From: JAFAXD01 sp051985675
Lineage (GTDB): Bacteria > Pseudomonadota > Alphaproteobacteria > Rhizobiales > Xanthobacteraceae
NCBI GenBank assembly: GCA_051985675.1
Contig: JBPYFJ010000078.1
Span: 1-64,000 of the forward strand
DNA: 64,000 nt
Direction: 5' to 3'
The notes beneath the pieces were generated by a model that did not search any database, had not been told where the DNA came from, and saw nothing but the letters and a program-made list of their open reading frames with translations. Shown here in pieces: positions 53,151 to 63,344 of the stretch. The position numbers and the translations under genes are program-made. The first letter of the stretch is position 1. Each line of letters begins with the position of its first letter.

Positions 53151-56100
53151 TTATTCGGCCGGTCCGAGCTGCGGATGCGCGACATTCGGCCGGATGCGCC
53201 CGTCCGCGGTTCCCCACCACTTGCGATGCAGCCGATCGAGCAGCAGGTAGATCATTGGTGTCGTGTAAAGCGTGAGGATCTGCGACACGACGAGGCCGCC
53301 GATGATGGTGATGCCAAGCGGGCGACGAAGCTCGGTGCCCGGCCCCACCGCGATCACCAGCGGCACTGCACCGAGCAGCGCCGCGAGCGTGGTCATCAGG
53401 ATCGGTCGGAAGCGCGCGAGGCATGCCTCGTAGATCGCGCGCTCGGGCGTCAAGCCGCGTTGGCGCTCGCCCTCGAGCGCAAAATCGACCAGCATGATGC
53501 CGTTCTTCTTGACGATGCCGATCAGCAGAATGATGCCGATGAAGGCGATGATCGAGAGCTCGGTGTTGAACGCCATGAGCGCCAACAATGCCCCCAACCC
53601 GGCCGAGGGCAGAGTTGAAATGATGGTCAGCGGATGGGCGAGGCTCTCGTACAACACCCCCAGCACGATATAGACGGCGAGCAGTGCGGCGACGATCAGC
53701 AGCACCTGCGAACCCGCGCTTCCGGTGAACGCGCGCGCGTCGCCGGCAAACTCGGCGTGGATCGTGTCGGGCAGGTGCATGTTGGCGACCGCCTGCGTAA
53801 TGTCGGCCGTCACGGCGTCCAGACTCGCGTCCGGCCGCAACCCGAACGAGATCGTCACCGAGGGAAACTGGCCCTGGTGGTTGACCACCAGAGGGGCGAG
53901 CCCCCGGTCGAATTTGGCGACCGCCGACAGCGGGACCGGGATGCCGCCGAGCCCCGGCGTATAGATTTGCGTCAGGTCGCCCGGATCGCGCTGGAATTTC
54001 GGATCGACCTCGAGGATGACACGATATTGATTGCGCGGGCTGTAGATCGTTGAGATCTGGCGCTGCGCAAAAGCGTCGTTGAGCGAGGCGTCAATCGCCT
54101 GCATCTTGACGCCGACCGCGGACGCCCGCGTGCGATCGACCGATACCCCGAGTTGCAGGCCCCCTTGTTCACGATCGGTCGAGACGTCGACCACACCTGG
54201 AATCTGCTTGATCCGGTCGGAGACCCGCGGCACCCAGGCCATCAGCTCGTCCAGATTGGAGCCCCACAGCGTGTACTGATATTGCGAGTCGGTGACGCGC
54301 GCTCCGGTCCGGACGTCCTGGACCGCAAACATGAATAACTGCACGCCCGGAACCTGCGCGATCTTCGACCGCAACCGGTCGATCACGCGCGGGGTGCTCA
54401 GACCGTCGCGTTCGGCTAATGGCTTGAGGCTGAAAAACAACGTGCCGCGATTGGTCGAACCGGTGAATCCGGTACCTCCGACGATGGAGCCCACATCGGC
54501 CACGGCCGGATCTGCAGCGACGATGGTTGCGATACGTCGCTGCAGCTCGAGCATGGTCTTGTATGAAACGTCGGGCGAGGCGCGCGTCGAGCCGTAGACC
54601 AGGCCGCTGTCGTCCTGTGGAAGCTGCGCCTTGGGAATCTTGTAGTAGAGATCGACCGTGATGGCGACGGTTGCCGCCATGATGGCGAGCATGACCACGT
54701 GGTGACGTAAAGCCAGCGACAGCGTGGCTGCGTAGGCGTTGACCAGCCGTCCAAGTATGCCTTCAGCGATGCGGTCGAAGCGCGTGCGGTTCCGGCTCGG
54801 CAGCTCGGTGATGAAGTGCGCGCAGATCATCGGCGTAACGGTCAGCGACACCACCGTCGATATCGCGATTGCAAACGCGAGCGTCACCGAGAACTCCCGG
54901 AAGAAGCGGCCGACGATCCCGCCCATGAACAGCAGGGGGATGAATGCGGCGAGCAGCGAAATGCTGATACTGATCACCGTGAACCCGATCTGGTGCGCGC
55001 CTTCGATCGCCGATCGCAGCGGCGAATGGCCCTTCTCGAGATTCCGAAACGTGTTCTCGATCATCACGATCGCATCGTCGACCACGAAGCCGACCGACAC
55101 CACCAGCGCCATCAGCGACAGGTTATCGATCGAGTAGCCGACCAGCCACATGGCCGCGCAGGTGCCGGCAAGCGCCAGTGGCACCGTGACACCGGCGGCG
55201 ATGGTCGGGGCGGCGCGCCGCAGGAACAGGAAAACAACCAGCATCACCAGCATCGCGGCGCCCGCCAGCGTCGCCTGCATGTCGTTCACGCTTGCCCTGA
55301 TGGTCGTTGTTCGATCGGACAGGATCGATACGTCGATCCCGGCCGGGATCCAGCGTTTGATCTCGGGCAGCAGATCGCGAATGTGATCGACCGTCGTGAT
55401 TACGTTGGCGTTGGCTTGCTTGCTGACGATTAAAAGCACCGCGGGCTGCAGATTGAACCACGCTGCCGTATTGCTGTTGCGGGTCCCCTGGACGATCGAG
55501 GCGATGTCGGGGAGCTGGACGATGTTTCCGTTCCTGGCCTTGATGACGAGGTGCTGATAGTCGTCGACGGTTCGCAACTGGTCGTTGGTTGCGATCGTCT
55601 CGGCGCGCGCCGAACCGGCGAATTCGCCGAGCGGCCCCTGCGCGTTGGTGTTGACGATTGCGGTGCGGACATCGTCGAGAGCGATGCCGGCGGCGGCCGT
55701 TAGCACCGGATTGACGCGGATGCGGATCGCGGGCTGTTCGGCACCGCTGACGGTGACGTCGGCAACGCCCTCGACCTGCAGGATCCGCTGCGCCACGACC
55801 GTGTCGGCCGCATCGTAGATCGCGCTCGCTGGAATCGTCTTCGAGGTGAGCGCCAGAATGAGGATCGGCGCCGCGGCCGGATTGACCTTGCGGAACGTCG
55901 GCTGCTGCGGCAGGTCGCTTGGCAGATCGTTGGCGGCGGCGTTGATGGCTGCCTGCACGTCGCGGGCGGCACCGTCGATGTTGCGGTTGAGGTCGAACTG
56001 CACCGTGATCGAGGTTTGCCCGAGCGTGCTCTGCGAGGTGATTTCCGTGACCCCGGCGATTTCCCCCAGCCGCCGCTCCAGCGGCGCCGCGACGGTCGCC

Positions 56101-56279
56101 GCAATGGTCTCGGGAGCGGCGCCGGGCTGGCTCGCGGACACCCGAATGGTCGGCAGGTCGACGGTCGGGAGGCTCGACACCGGCAGCGATAGGTAGGCAA
56201 CCGCGCCGACCAGAAACAATCCGATCGCCAGCAGCGTGGTTCCGATCGGCCGACGGATGAACGGGTAGGAAAAATTCAT
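53151..56279 (-). CDS. RND efflux permease (second, MdtC-like)
   Basis: 1042 residues of the hydrophobic/amphiphilic efflux (HAE) family, inner membrane, proton-driven, exporting drugs, detergents or bile-like compounds. Typical start FIRRPIGTTLLAIGLFLVGAVAYLSLPVSSLPTVDLPTIRV, the proton-relay stretch SVGFVVDDAIVMIENTFRN and two large periplasmic loops. It ends the operon, 9 bases after the first permease. With that gene, it fits the MdtB/MdtC type that forms mixed trimers. The two proteins have a common ancestor but are clearly distinct in sequence. Confidence 0.93.
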   Translation of the reverse strand: MNFSYPFIRRPIGTTLLAIGLFLVGAVAYLSLPVSSLPTVDLPTIRVSASQPGAAPETIAATVAAPLERRLGEIAGVTEITSQSTLGQTSITVQFDLNRNIDGAARDVQAAINAAANDLPSDLPQQPTFRKVNPAAAPILILALTSKTIPASAIYDAADTVVAQRILQVEGVADVTVSGAEQPAIRIRVNPVLTAAAGIALDDVRTAIVNTNAQGPLGEFAGSARAETIATNDQLRTVDDYQHLVIKARNGNIVQLPDIASIVQGTRNSNTAAWFNLQPAVLLIVSKQANANVITTVDHIRDLLPEIKRWIPAGIDVSILSDRTTTIRASVNDMQATLAGAAMLVMLVVFLFLRRAAPTIAAGVTVPLALAGTCAAMWLVGYSIDNLSLMALVVSVGFVVDDAIVMIENTFRNLEKGHSPLRSAIEGAHQIGFTVISISISLLAAFIPLLFMGGIVGRFFREFSVTLAFAIAISTVVSLTVTPMICAHFITELPSRNRTRFDRIAEGILGRLVNAYAATLSLALRHHVVMLAIMAATVAITVDLYYKIPKAQLPQDDSGLVYGSTRASPDVSYKTMLELQRRIATIVAADPAVADVGSIVGGTGFTGSTNRGTLFFSLKPLAERDGLSTPRVIDRLRSKIAQVPGVQLFMFAVQDVRTGARVTDSQYQYTLWGSNLDELMAWVPRVSDRIKQIPGVVDVSTDREQGGLQLGVSVDRTRASAVGVKMQAIDASLNDAFAQRQISTIYSPRNQYRVILEVDPKFQRDPGDLTQIYTPGLGGIPVPLSAVAKFDRGLAPLVVNHQGQFPSVTISFGLRPDASLDAVTADITQAVANMHLPDTIHAEFAGDARAFTGSAGSQVLLIVAALLAVYIVLGVLYESLAHPLTIISTLPSAGLGALLALMAFNTELSIIAFIGIILLIGIVKKNGIMLVDFALEGERQRGLTPERAIYEACLARFRPILMTTLAALLGAVPLVIAVGPGTELRRPLGITIIGGLVVSQILTLYTTPMIYLLLDRLHRKWWGTADGRIRPNVAHPQLGPAE

Positions 56280-56288
56280 GGCGCCCGG

Positions 56289-59200
56289 TCACTCCGCCGG
56301 TAGCGCAGCCGGCCGGCCGCGTGCCCGCGCAACGCGCGCCCGCAGCTGTTCGAGCGCCAGATAGATCACCGGTGTCGTGTAGAGGGTGAGCAGCTGGCTG
56401 AGCACAAGGCCGCCGATGATCGTGATGCCGAGTGGGAAGCGCAGCTCCGATCCGGTGCCGCTTTCGAGCGCCAGCGGCAGCGCGCCGAACAGCGCCGCGA
56501 GCGTCGTCATCATGATGGGGCGGAAGCGCAGCAGCGCGGCCTGCAGGATCGCATCACGCGGCAGGAACTCGCCGCTGCGTTCCGCATCGAGCGCGAAGTC
56601 GATCATCATGATGGCGTTTTTCTTGACGATGCCCATCAACAGCACGATCCCGATCAACGCCACGATCGATAGATCCTGCCCAAACAACATCAATGCGAGC
56701 AACGCGCCGACGCCGGCGGACGGCAGCGTCGACAAGATCGTGATTGGATGGATGAAGCTCTCGTAAAGAACGCCAAGGACGATGTAGATGGTGATGGCGG
56801 CTGCCAGGATCAGCCAAGGCTCTCCCGCCAACGAGCGCGCAAACTCGGCGGCGTCGCCCGAGTAGCTTCCAGTGATCGAGGCCGGCATGCCGATCTGGCG
56901 CTCGGCTGCCTTTACCGCGTCGACGGCCTCCCCGAGCGAAGCGCCCTCGGCGAGATTGAAGCTGATCGTCGCCGCCGGAAACTGTTCCTGGTGCATGACC
57001 ACGAGCGGCGCGGTCGTGCGTTCGACGCTGGAAATCACATCGAGCGGCACCTGGGCGGCGGGCGTGGTTGAGGCGAAGGCCGTTGTCGTGTTGTTGGTGC
57101 TTGAAACCGGAACCGGCTGGGTCGCAGCGGACGCCGGCACGTAGAGTTTTGCGAGCGTTGAAGGGTCGCGCTGATATTCCGGCGCGGCCTCGAGCACGAC
57201 GCGGTACTGATTGGCCTGACCGTAGATGGTCGAAATCTGGCGCTGCCCGAATGCGTCATTGAGCGTGTCGTTGACGATTTGCATGGAGATGCCGAGCCGG
57301 CCGGCCTTTTGCCGGTCGACGTTGATCTGTGTACGCAAACCGCGCGCCTGCACTTCCGAGGCGACGTCGCGCAGTAGCGGCGACGACTGCAGTTGTTGTG
57401 CAAGCCGGTCGGTCCAGGTCAGTACCTCGTTGGTGTCGGTTCCCGCGAGCGTGTACTGATATTGCGCGCGACTCAGCTGCGTACCGATCTGAATGTCCTG
57501 AACGGGCAGAAAGAACACCTGGATGCCCGGGACCGGCGCCACCGCTTGCTTCAGGCGTTCGACGATCTCGGTTACGAATTCCCGGCGGGCATCGCGCGGC
57601 TTGAGCGTGATGGTAAGCCGCCCCGCATTGGGCGTCGCGTTAAGCGTCGTCACCCCGGCGATTGAGACGACACCGGTCACATCCGGATCCTTGCGGATTG
57701 CGTCAACGACCTGCGACTGCAGCCGCTTCATCTCGTCGAAGGAAACTTCCTGGCCGGCCTCGGTGACGGCGGTGATCAGGCCGGTGTCCTGCGGCGGCAG
57801 GAATCCCTTCGGGATGACGACATAAAGTACGATGGTCGCCGCCAGTGTCGCGAACGTGACCATCAGTGTTCCGAATTGGTGGCGCAGCACCCACTCGAGG
57901 CTCGACCGGTAGAGGCTGACCGTGCGCTCGATCGCGCCATTGAGGGCGCGCGCGAGAGCGCCGCCGCGATGCGTTGACGTGTCCCGCAACAGCCGGCCGC
58001 ACATCATCGGGGTCAATGTCAGGGAGACAATCGCCGACGTTACCACCGCAATGGTCAGCGTCAGCGCAAATTCGCGGAACATCCGTCCCACGATGCCGGT
58101 CATGAACAGCAGCGGAATGAACACGGCGATGAGCGAGAGCGTGAGCGAGATCACCGTGAACCCGATCTCCCGCGCGCCCCGCAATGCCGCCTGCAGCGGC
58201 TCTTCGCCGCCCTCGATATGACGCACGATGTTCTCGATCATGACGATCGCGTCGTCGACCACGAAGCCGGTGCCGATGGTCAGCGCCATCAGTGACAGGT
58301 TGTCGAGCGAGAAGCCGCAAAACCACATCACGCCGAAAGTGGCCACGATCGACAGCGGCAGCGCGACTCCCGCGATGATGGTGGCGCGAATCGTGCGCAG
58401 AAACAGCAGAACCACGAGCACCACGAGCACAACGGCCAGAATCAGGGTGAATTGCACGTCGCGCACCGACGCGCGGATCGTTTCGGTGCGGTCGCTGACG
58501 ACGGTGAGCTTCACCGCGGCTGGCATCGCATTCTGCAGTCGGGGCAGCTCGCGCTTGATCCGCGCCACGGTGTCGATGACATTGGCGCCCGGCTGTCGTT
58601 GGATGTCGATCACGACCGCGGAGGTTCCCTGATACCAACCGCCGACCTTGGCGTTTTCGAGCCCGTCGATCACCTTGGCGACGTCGCGCAACGCGATCGG
58701 GGCGCCGTCGCGATAGGCAATCACCACGTCGTTGTAGGCGGCGGCGGCGGTGAGCTGATCGTTCGCTGCAATCATGTAGGACTGCTGCGAACCATCGAGT
58801 GAGCCTTTGGGGCCCGACACGTTGGCGCCGCTGATCGCCGCGCGCACGTCCTCGAGCGAGATCCCGTAAGCGGCAAGCCGGGTGAGATCCGCCTGGATGC
58901 GAACCGCCGGCTTCAATCCGCCTTGCACAGTCACTCGGCCGACGCCGGTCACTTCGGCGAGGCGCTGCGCCAACAGCGTATCGGCAAGATCGGAGAGTTG
59001 GCGCAGCGAGATCGAAGGCGAGGTCAGCGCAAGCGTGATGATCGGCGCGTCGGCTGGATTGACCTTCGAATACGTCGGCGGATACGGCAGATTCTGCGGC
59101 AGCGTCGAGCGTGCGGCATTGATCGCCGCCTGCACGTCTTGAGCCGCCCCATCGATGTCACGGTTGAGGTCGAATTGCAGCGTGATCTGGCTGATCCCGA

Positions 59201-59465
59201 ACGAACTCTGCGATGTCATCATCGACAGGGACGGGATTTGGCCGAATTGCCGCTCAAGCGGCGCGGTCACGAGCGCGGAGATCGTATCCGGGTTGGCGCC
59301 AGGAAGCTGGGTCGAGACCTGAATGGTTGGAAAGTCGACCAGCGGCAGCGACGACACCGGCAATTGCGAATATCCAAGCAAGCCGCCCATCAACACCGCT
59401 ATGCCGAGCAGCGAAGTCGCGATCGGGCGGCGGATAAAGGGCGCGGAAACGCTCAGCGCGCTCAT
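56289..59465 (-). CDS. RND efflux permease (first, MdtB-like)
   Basis: 1058 residues, HAE-type RND pump with the usual twelve helices. Same landmarks as the neighbour: FIRRPIATSLLGIAVLMGGLLGYSQLPVSSLPLVDFPTIQV, TGFVVDDAIVMIENIVRH and the VLLMGIVKKNAIMMIDFAL helix. It has an extra Ser/Thr/Ala insertion (SSTNNTTTAFASTTPAA, about residue 802) in the second periplasmic loop not present in the other permease. Its ATG overlaps the adaptor stop by 4 bases. Substrate not readable. Confidence 0.93.
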   Translation of the reverse strand: MSALSVSAPFIRRPIATSLLGIAVLMGGLLGYSQLPVSSLPLVDFPTIQVSTQLPGANPDTISALVTAPLERQFGQIPSLSMMTSQSSFGISQITLQFDLNRDIDGAAQDVQAAINAARSTLPQNLPYPPTYSKVNPADAPIITLALTSPSISLRQLSDLADTLLAQRLAEVTGVGRVTVQGGLKPAVRIQADLTRLAAYGISLEDVRAAISGANVSGPKGSLDGSQQSYMIAANDQLTAAAAYNDVVIAYRDGAPIALRDVAKVIDGLENAKVGGWYQGTSAVVIDIQRQPGANVIDTVARIKRELPRLQNAMPAAVKLTVVSDRTETIRASVRDVQFTLILAVVLVVLVVLLFLRTIRATIIAGVALPLSIVATFGVMWFCGFSLDNLSLMALTIGTGFVVDDAIVMIENIVRHIEGGEEPLQAALRGAREIGFTVISLTLSLIAVFIPLLFMTGIVGRMFREFALTLTIAVVTSAIVSLTLTPMMCGRLLRDTSTHRGGALARALNGAIERTVSLYRSSLEWVLRHQFGTLMVTFATLAATIVLYVVIPKGFLPPQDTGLITAVTEAGQEVSFDEMKRLQSQVVDAIRKDPDVTGVVSIAGVTTLNATPNAGRLTITLKPRDARREFVTEIVERLKQAVAPVPGIQVFFLPVQDIQIGTQLSRAQYQYTLAGTDTNEVLTWTDRLAQQLQSSPLLRDVASEVQARGLRTQINVDRQKAGRLGISMQIVNDTLNDAFGQRQISTIYGQANQYRVVLEAAPEYQRDPSTLAKLYVPASAATQPVPVSSTNNTTTAFASTTPAAQVPLDVISSVERTTAPLVVMHQEQFPAATISFNLAEGASLGEAVDAVKAAERQIGMPASITGSYSGDAAEFARSLAGEPWLILAAAITIYIVLGVLYESFIHPITILSTLPSAGVGALLALMLFGQDLSIVALIGIVLLMGIVKKNAIMMIDFALDAERSGEFLPRDAILQAALLRFRPIMMTTLAALFGALPLALESGTGSELRFPLGITIIGGLVLSQLLTLYTTPVIYLALEQLRARVARARGRPAALPAE

Positions 59466-60796
59466 GGCGTCTGGCTGGTCGCCTCCCGCTCGGTTCGGCG
59501 CTGGCCGTCGCGCGGCGGTTGGCCGGATCGCGCGGTGCCGTCATTCGACGGGCGACCTTTTCCGCGCGTCCGGTCGGGGGCGCCCGCCGGAGCCGAGCCA
59601 GCCTCACCTGCGACGGTCACGCGCGTCCCCTCGGCCAGCTGATTGAAGGCAGTCGTGGTCACGCGCTCGCCGCTCTGCAGTCCGGATACGATCACCGATT
59701 GGGCCTCGTCCTGCAGACCGACGGTCAGCGGGCGCATCGCGACCGTATTGTCGTCCTTGATGACGAATACAAACGGTCCGTTGGGGCCGCGCTGAACTGC
59801 CGCCGTCGATACCACCACAACCTGTTTGAGCGTGTCGACGAGCAGCTGAACGTTGACGAATTGCCCGGGCCAAAGCTGCAAGTCCGTATTTGGAAACTCC
59901 GCCTTGAGCTTGATGGTGCCGGTTGCCTGGTCGATCTGGTTGTCGACCACCTTCAAGGTGCCGCGATCGATGACGGTCTTGTTGTCCGGGCCGAAAGCGT
60001 CCACGGCGAGGGTCCCCTGAGCCATCGCCTTGGTGACCTGGGCGAGCTGCTGCTGCGGCAGGGTGAAGATGATGGCGATCGGGCGCAGTTGGGTGATCAC
60101 GACGATCGGCGTTGTGTTGGCACCCTGTACGATGTTGCCGGCATCGACCAGGCGAATGCCGGTTCGTCCGGCGATCGGCGCGACAACGTTGGTGTAGTCG
60201 AGATAGGCCCGCTGATTTTCGATTGCCGCCTGATCGGCTTTGACCTGTGCTTCCAACTGGGCGACGAGCGCCTTCTGCGTATCGGCCTGCTGCTTCGGCC
60301 CTGCATTGGTCTCTGCGAGACGCACGTAGCGCACGAGATCGACCCTGGCGTTGGCGAGGGTCGCTTCGTCCTGCGCCTTCTTGGCGACCGCCTGATCGTA
60401 TTGGGCCTGGTAGATAACCGGATCGATTTTCGCCAGCACAAAGCCCTGTTCGACGTCCTGGCCCTCTTTGAAGAAGATATTGATCAGCTTGCCGTCAACC
60501 TGCGAGCTGACAGTGACCGTGTTGAGCGCCTTGGTGGTCCCAACGCCGTCGAGATAGACCGGCACGTCGGCGGTGTGTGCGGTTGCGGCGAGAGTCGGGA
60601 CGGGCTGATTGCCCTGGCGTTGGAAGCGACCAACTTGAGCAGTGCGCTGGGCCGGCGAGTAAGCAAACACCGCGGCGACGACTCCCGCGATGATCAGCAG
60701 GGCCGCCCCAATCGCCAACCTTCGCCGCCACGCGGAGCGCATCGCCTTTGCCGGCGGCTTGGCTGGGACAACCGTTTCGGGTCGGACCGGAATCAT
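59462..60796 (-). CDS. RND efflux periplasmic adaptor (MdtA-like)
   Basis: 444 residues: an N-terminal membrane anchor (about 26-47, RRLAIGAALLIIAGVVAAVFAYS), a lipoyl/barrel-sandwich half-motif GTTKALNTVTVSSQVDGKL, a coiled-coil hairpin (about 130-190), and a second lipoyl half with VVAPIAGRTGIRLVDAGN. The C-terminal 40 residues are a basic Gly/Arg/Thr-rich tail. It bridges the pump and outer membrane channel. The ATG overlaps the OMF stop by 4 bases. Confidence 0.94.
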   Translation of the reverse strand: MIPVRPETVVPAKPPAKAMRSAWRRRLAIGAALLIIAGVVAAVFAYSPAQRTAQVGRFQRQGNQPVPTLAATAHTADVPVYLDGVGTTKALNTVTVSSQVDGKLINIFFKEGQDVEQGFVLAKIDPVIYQAQYDQAVAKKAQDEATLANARVDLVRYVRLAETNAGPKQQADTQKALVAQLEAQVKADQAAIENQRAYLDYTNVVAPIAGRTGIRLVDAGNIVQGANTTPIVVITQLRPIAIIFTLPQQQLAQVTKAMAQGTLAVDAFGPDNKTVIDRGTLKVVDNQIDQATGTIKLKAEFPNTDLQLWPGQFVNVQLLVDTLKQVVVVSTAAVQRGPNGPFVFVIKDDNTVAMRPLTVGLQDEAQSVIVSGLQSGERVTTTAFNQLAEGTRVTVAGEAGSAPAGAPDRTRGKGRPSNDGTARSGQPPRDGQRRTEREATSQTP

Positions 60797-62289
60797 ATCG
60801 GACCCCCTCCGTTAGGCGGAATAGGTGGCGGCGGCGCGTTGAGCGGCGGCCAGCCTCCGCCAAGCGCCTGGAACAAGCTTACCACTGCGAGCAGGCGGGC
60901 CAATCGTATCTGCGACAATAGATCCTCGGCGGTAAACAACGTCTGTTCGATTTGAACCACGGTGGTCAAATCGACCGTGCCCTCGCGCAGACGTTGTTCA
61001 GACAGGACGAAGGCCTGGCGTGCGGTCCGCACAACGTCGCTTTGCAGCCTCTCGCGAATGGTTTCCTGCTGCAGGGCAATCAATGCCTGTTCGACATCAC
61101 TGAAGGCGTTGAGCACAGACCTGCGGTATTGCTGCAGGAACTGTTGTTGCACGCCCTGTTCAAGCTCGAGTTGACCGAGGCGCTGGAACCCGTCGAACAG
61201 GGGCTGCGCCAGGGCGGCGGTCCAGGTGAAATACCAAGCCGCCGGCGTGAACAGCGCAGCCAATGCAAGGCTCTGCAAGCCGTTCTGGCCGGTGAGCTGA
61301 ATTGTTGGAAAGAACGCTGCCCGTGCCGATTCGACACTGTGGTTTGCCGATGCGAGCTGGGCTTCGGCCTGGCGGATATCCGGTCGTTGATTGAGGATGT
61401 CGGAGGGTAACCCCGGGGTAACCGTTGGAATATGCACGGCGTACATGTTGCCGCCGCGAATCTTGAAATTCTCCGGCGCGCGGCCGACCAGCACCGCAAG
61501 GGCAACTCGGTTCTGTTGCTCCGTGATCACGAGCGGCGGGATGTTCGCCTTGACCTGATCGACAAGACTCTCCTGCTGAGCGATTTCAAGCTGGGAGGCC
61601 GTGCCTTGCGCGAAGCGGTCGCGAATGACCTGCAGCACGCGGTTCGCCTCTGCCAGGTTCGTGTTCGCGATACGCAGCCGATCCTGCGCCCCGAGCACCT
61701 GGAAGTAAGCGTTGGCGACCGTAACCTCGGCGGTAATCGCGACCACCTCGCGGTTGAAGCGGCTGGCGATGGCCGATTCCTCGTTGGCCAACACCGTCGC
61801 GCGGGTCTGACCCCAGAAGTCGAGCACGTAGCTGGCGCTGAGGTTGGCGGTGTGAAGATCGCTGATCAGCGATCCTCGACGCGTCGTCGCGGCGGTGGGA
61901 GAGATCGAAGCCGGCGACGTCCGGGATCGCTGACTACTGTAGTTCGCGGTCACACTGGGGAGCAGGGGGGCGCCGGCGACCCGCACCTGGGCATCAGCCT
62001 GAATGATCTGCGCAACCGCGACCGCGATATCAAGGTTTGCGGTTTGGGCGAGCTCCATCAGCTTGGTCAGCTCGGCAGAGCGGAAGTTCCGCCACCAGTC
62101 CAGGGCCGGCAGTGACACATAAGGCTGTCGCGGCCCGTAGGTGTACTTGTCCGCGGTTTCGAGCTCAGGGTCAGGATGTTCGGTATCAACGAAACAGCCG
62201 GACAGCGGTTGCGCCAAGCAGAGCCCAACGAGGACCTGCGCCAAGCGGCGGGGCCGAAAGCGTAGAGATCGCAATCGTCGCTGACGCAT
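60793..62289 (-). CDS. Outer membrane efflux lipoprotein (NodT/OprM-like)
   Basis: 498 residues from ATG 62287-62289. A lipoprotein signal (RLAQVLVGLCLAQPLSGC) has lipobox LSGC with acylated C32. Two OEP repeats follow, with LDWWRNFRSAELTKLMELAQTANLDIAVAVAQI and later LNQRPDIRQAEAQLASANHSVESARAAFFPTIQLT. The frame stays open to 62448, but those 53 residues have no signal sense. It is the first gene of the OMF-MFP-RND-RND operon. Confidence 0.92.
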   Translation of the reverse strand: MRQRRLRSLRFRPRRLAQVLVGLCLAQPLSGCFVDTEHPDPELETADKYTYGPRQPYVSLPALDWWRNFRSAELTKLMELAQTANLDIAVAVAQIIQADAQVRVAGAPLLPSVTANYSSQRSRTSPASISPTAATTRRGSLISDLHTANLSASYVLDFWGQTRATVLANEESAIASRFNREVVAITAEVTVANAYFQVLGAQDRLRIANTNLAEANRVLQVIRDRFAQGTASQLEIAQQESLVDQVKANIPPLVITEQQNRVALAVLVGRAPENFKIRGGNMYAVHIPTVTPGLPSDILNQRPDIRQAEAQLASANHSVESARAAFFPTIQLTGQNGLQSLALAALFTPAAWYFTWTAALAQPLFDGFQRLGQLELEQGVQQQFLQQYRRSVLNAFSDVEQALIALQQETIRERLQSDVVRTARQAFVLSEQRLREGTVDLTTVVQIEQTLFTAEDLLSQIRLARLLAVVSLFQALGGGWPPLNAPPPPIPPNGGGPI

Positions 62290-62538
62290 ACTTGCTTTCG
62301 CACGCCGCTGGCGGGTGTTTCCCCGTCCAGACCTTCGTGCGTCCCCCAAACAGGCTACCAACCCGACTTCGCTCGACAAGCGATACCCCGCGTTGGCCAT
62401 CGGAGGCCGCGCTGCAGTTCGCAGTAGCGCCGCCTTGCTCATGGCCATGCTTGCCGATCCAGATGTGCGCCCCGCCTCCGTGCCGACTATTGGGTAACAA
62501 TAAGCCGAATGTGGGCTCGACCACGTGAAAACTCGGTA

Positions 62539-62561
62539 ATGCGCCGCGGGCGCCGGCGCAT
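62539..62561 (-). terminator. Hairpin downstream of bfr
   Basis: ATGCGCCG (62539-62546) and CGGCGCAT (62554-62561) make an 8-bp stem with a 7-base loop, 80 bases past the bfr stop. On the minus strand it is followed by TTACCGAGTTTTC, a poor T-tract, so it is a weak terminator candidate. Confidence 0.4.
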
Positions 62562-62573
62562 AGCAATAAGATA

Positions 62574-62587
62574 CTGATATTTATCAG
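62574..62587. promoter_or_regulatory. AT-rich palindrome upstream of the efflux operon
   Basis: CTGATA-TT-TATCAG is a perfect inverted repeat of 6-bp arms in AT-rich DNA that stands out from the surroundings. It lies about 285 bases upstream of the chosen OMF start, or 126 from the longer frame, so it may be an operator for a TetR- or MarR-type regulator encoded elsewhere. Unproven. Confidence 0.35.
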
Positions 62588-62640
62588 ATATTTCTATTAA
62601 CCCAACCCGGCCAGAACGCCCTCGGCTGGCTCGGGCGCCG

Positions 62641-63132
62641 CTAATCTTTGTGGTCGTCGTCCAATTCGCCGATGTGATGCTGGGCGTAGAGCTCCAGACC
62701 GAGCCGGCGCACCAGATCAAGCTGCGTCTCGAGGAAGTCGATGTGGTCTTCCTCGTCTTTCATGAGCTCTTCGAACAGGTCGCGCGACACGTAGTCTTTC
62801 ACCGCGTGACAGTGCGTGGCGGCCTCTTCGTAGAGGGCGCGGGCACGCATTTCGGCCGCCAAGTCGCAGTCGAGAACCTCCTTGACGGTCTGCCCAATGT
62901 GCAATGGGTCGATCACCTGCATGTTGGGAAAACCCTCGAGAAAAATGATCCGCTGCACGATCTTGTCGGCGTGCTCCATTTCCTCGATCGATTCCTTGCG
63001 CCATTGCTTGGCAAGTGCCCGATAGCCCCAGTTGTCCAGCAGCCGGTAGTGCAGCCAGTACTGGTTAATGGCAGCAAGTTCGTGCCGGAGGCCCTTGTTG
63101 AGATATTCGATGACGCGTGCGTCGCCCTGCAT
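62641..63132 (-). CDS. bfr: Bacterioferritin
   Basis: Haem-containing ferritin that stores iron as a ferric mineral in a 24-subunit shell. 163 residues from ATG 63130-63132. Ferroxidase ligands fall at the positions known for E. coli Bfr: E18, E51, H54, E94, E127 and H130, and the haem ligand is M52. The frame extends upstream to 63216 without conservation. bfd lies upstream on the same strand, 212 bases away, and would release the stored iron. Confidence 0.97.
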   Translation of the reverse strand: MQGDARVIEYLNKGLRHELAAINQYWLHYRLLDNWGYRALAKQWRKESIEEMEHADKIVQRIIFLEGFPNMQVIDPLHIGQTVKEVLDCDLAAEMRARALYEEAATHCHAVKDYVSRDLFEELMKDEEDHIDFLETQLDLVRRLGLELYAQHHIGELDDDHKD

Positions 63133-63344
63133 GGTGGCCTCTGCTGCGCAGGCCGCCGGACCGGGTGTCGGCGGGCATACACCTGTTACGCTGCGAACTC
63201 CCCGACGGAGCCGCACAATCGCGAATTAGACTTACTCCAATGTGCAAAATTTAGGCGGCGCCCGCAAATGCAAAATGCGGGCTTATGCGGGCTTGAGGGA
63301 TGCAGGATTGGCGGTCGGGTCCGATTCCGCCGAAGCCGTTCGTC

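Larger units (their letters stand above)
62290..62640. other. 351-base intergenic region between the efflux operon and bfr
   Basis: Contains the start region of the efflux operon (minus strand) and the end of bfr. It holds a GC-rich hairpin and an AT-rich palindrome listed separately. The OMF frame continues through to 62448 but is probably leader. No separate gene is seen. Confidence 0.55.

Noticed and set aside
63260..63282. GCCCGCA...TGCGGGC hairpin upstream of bfr
   Set aside because: A 7-bp stem without a T-tract between bfd and bfr; it may be a chance product of GC-rich DNA or a weak bfd end, so not annotated.
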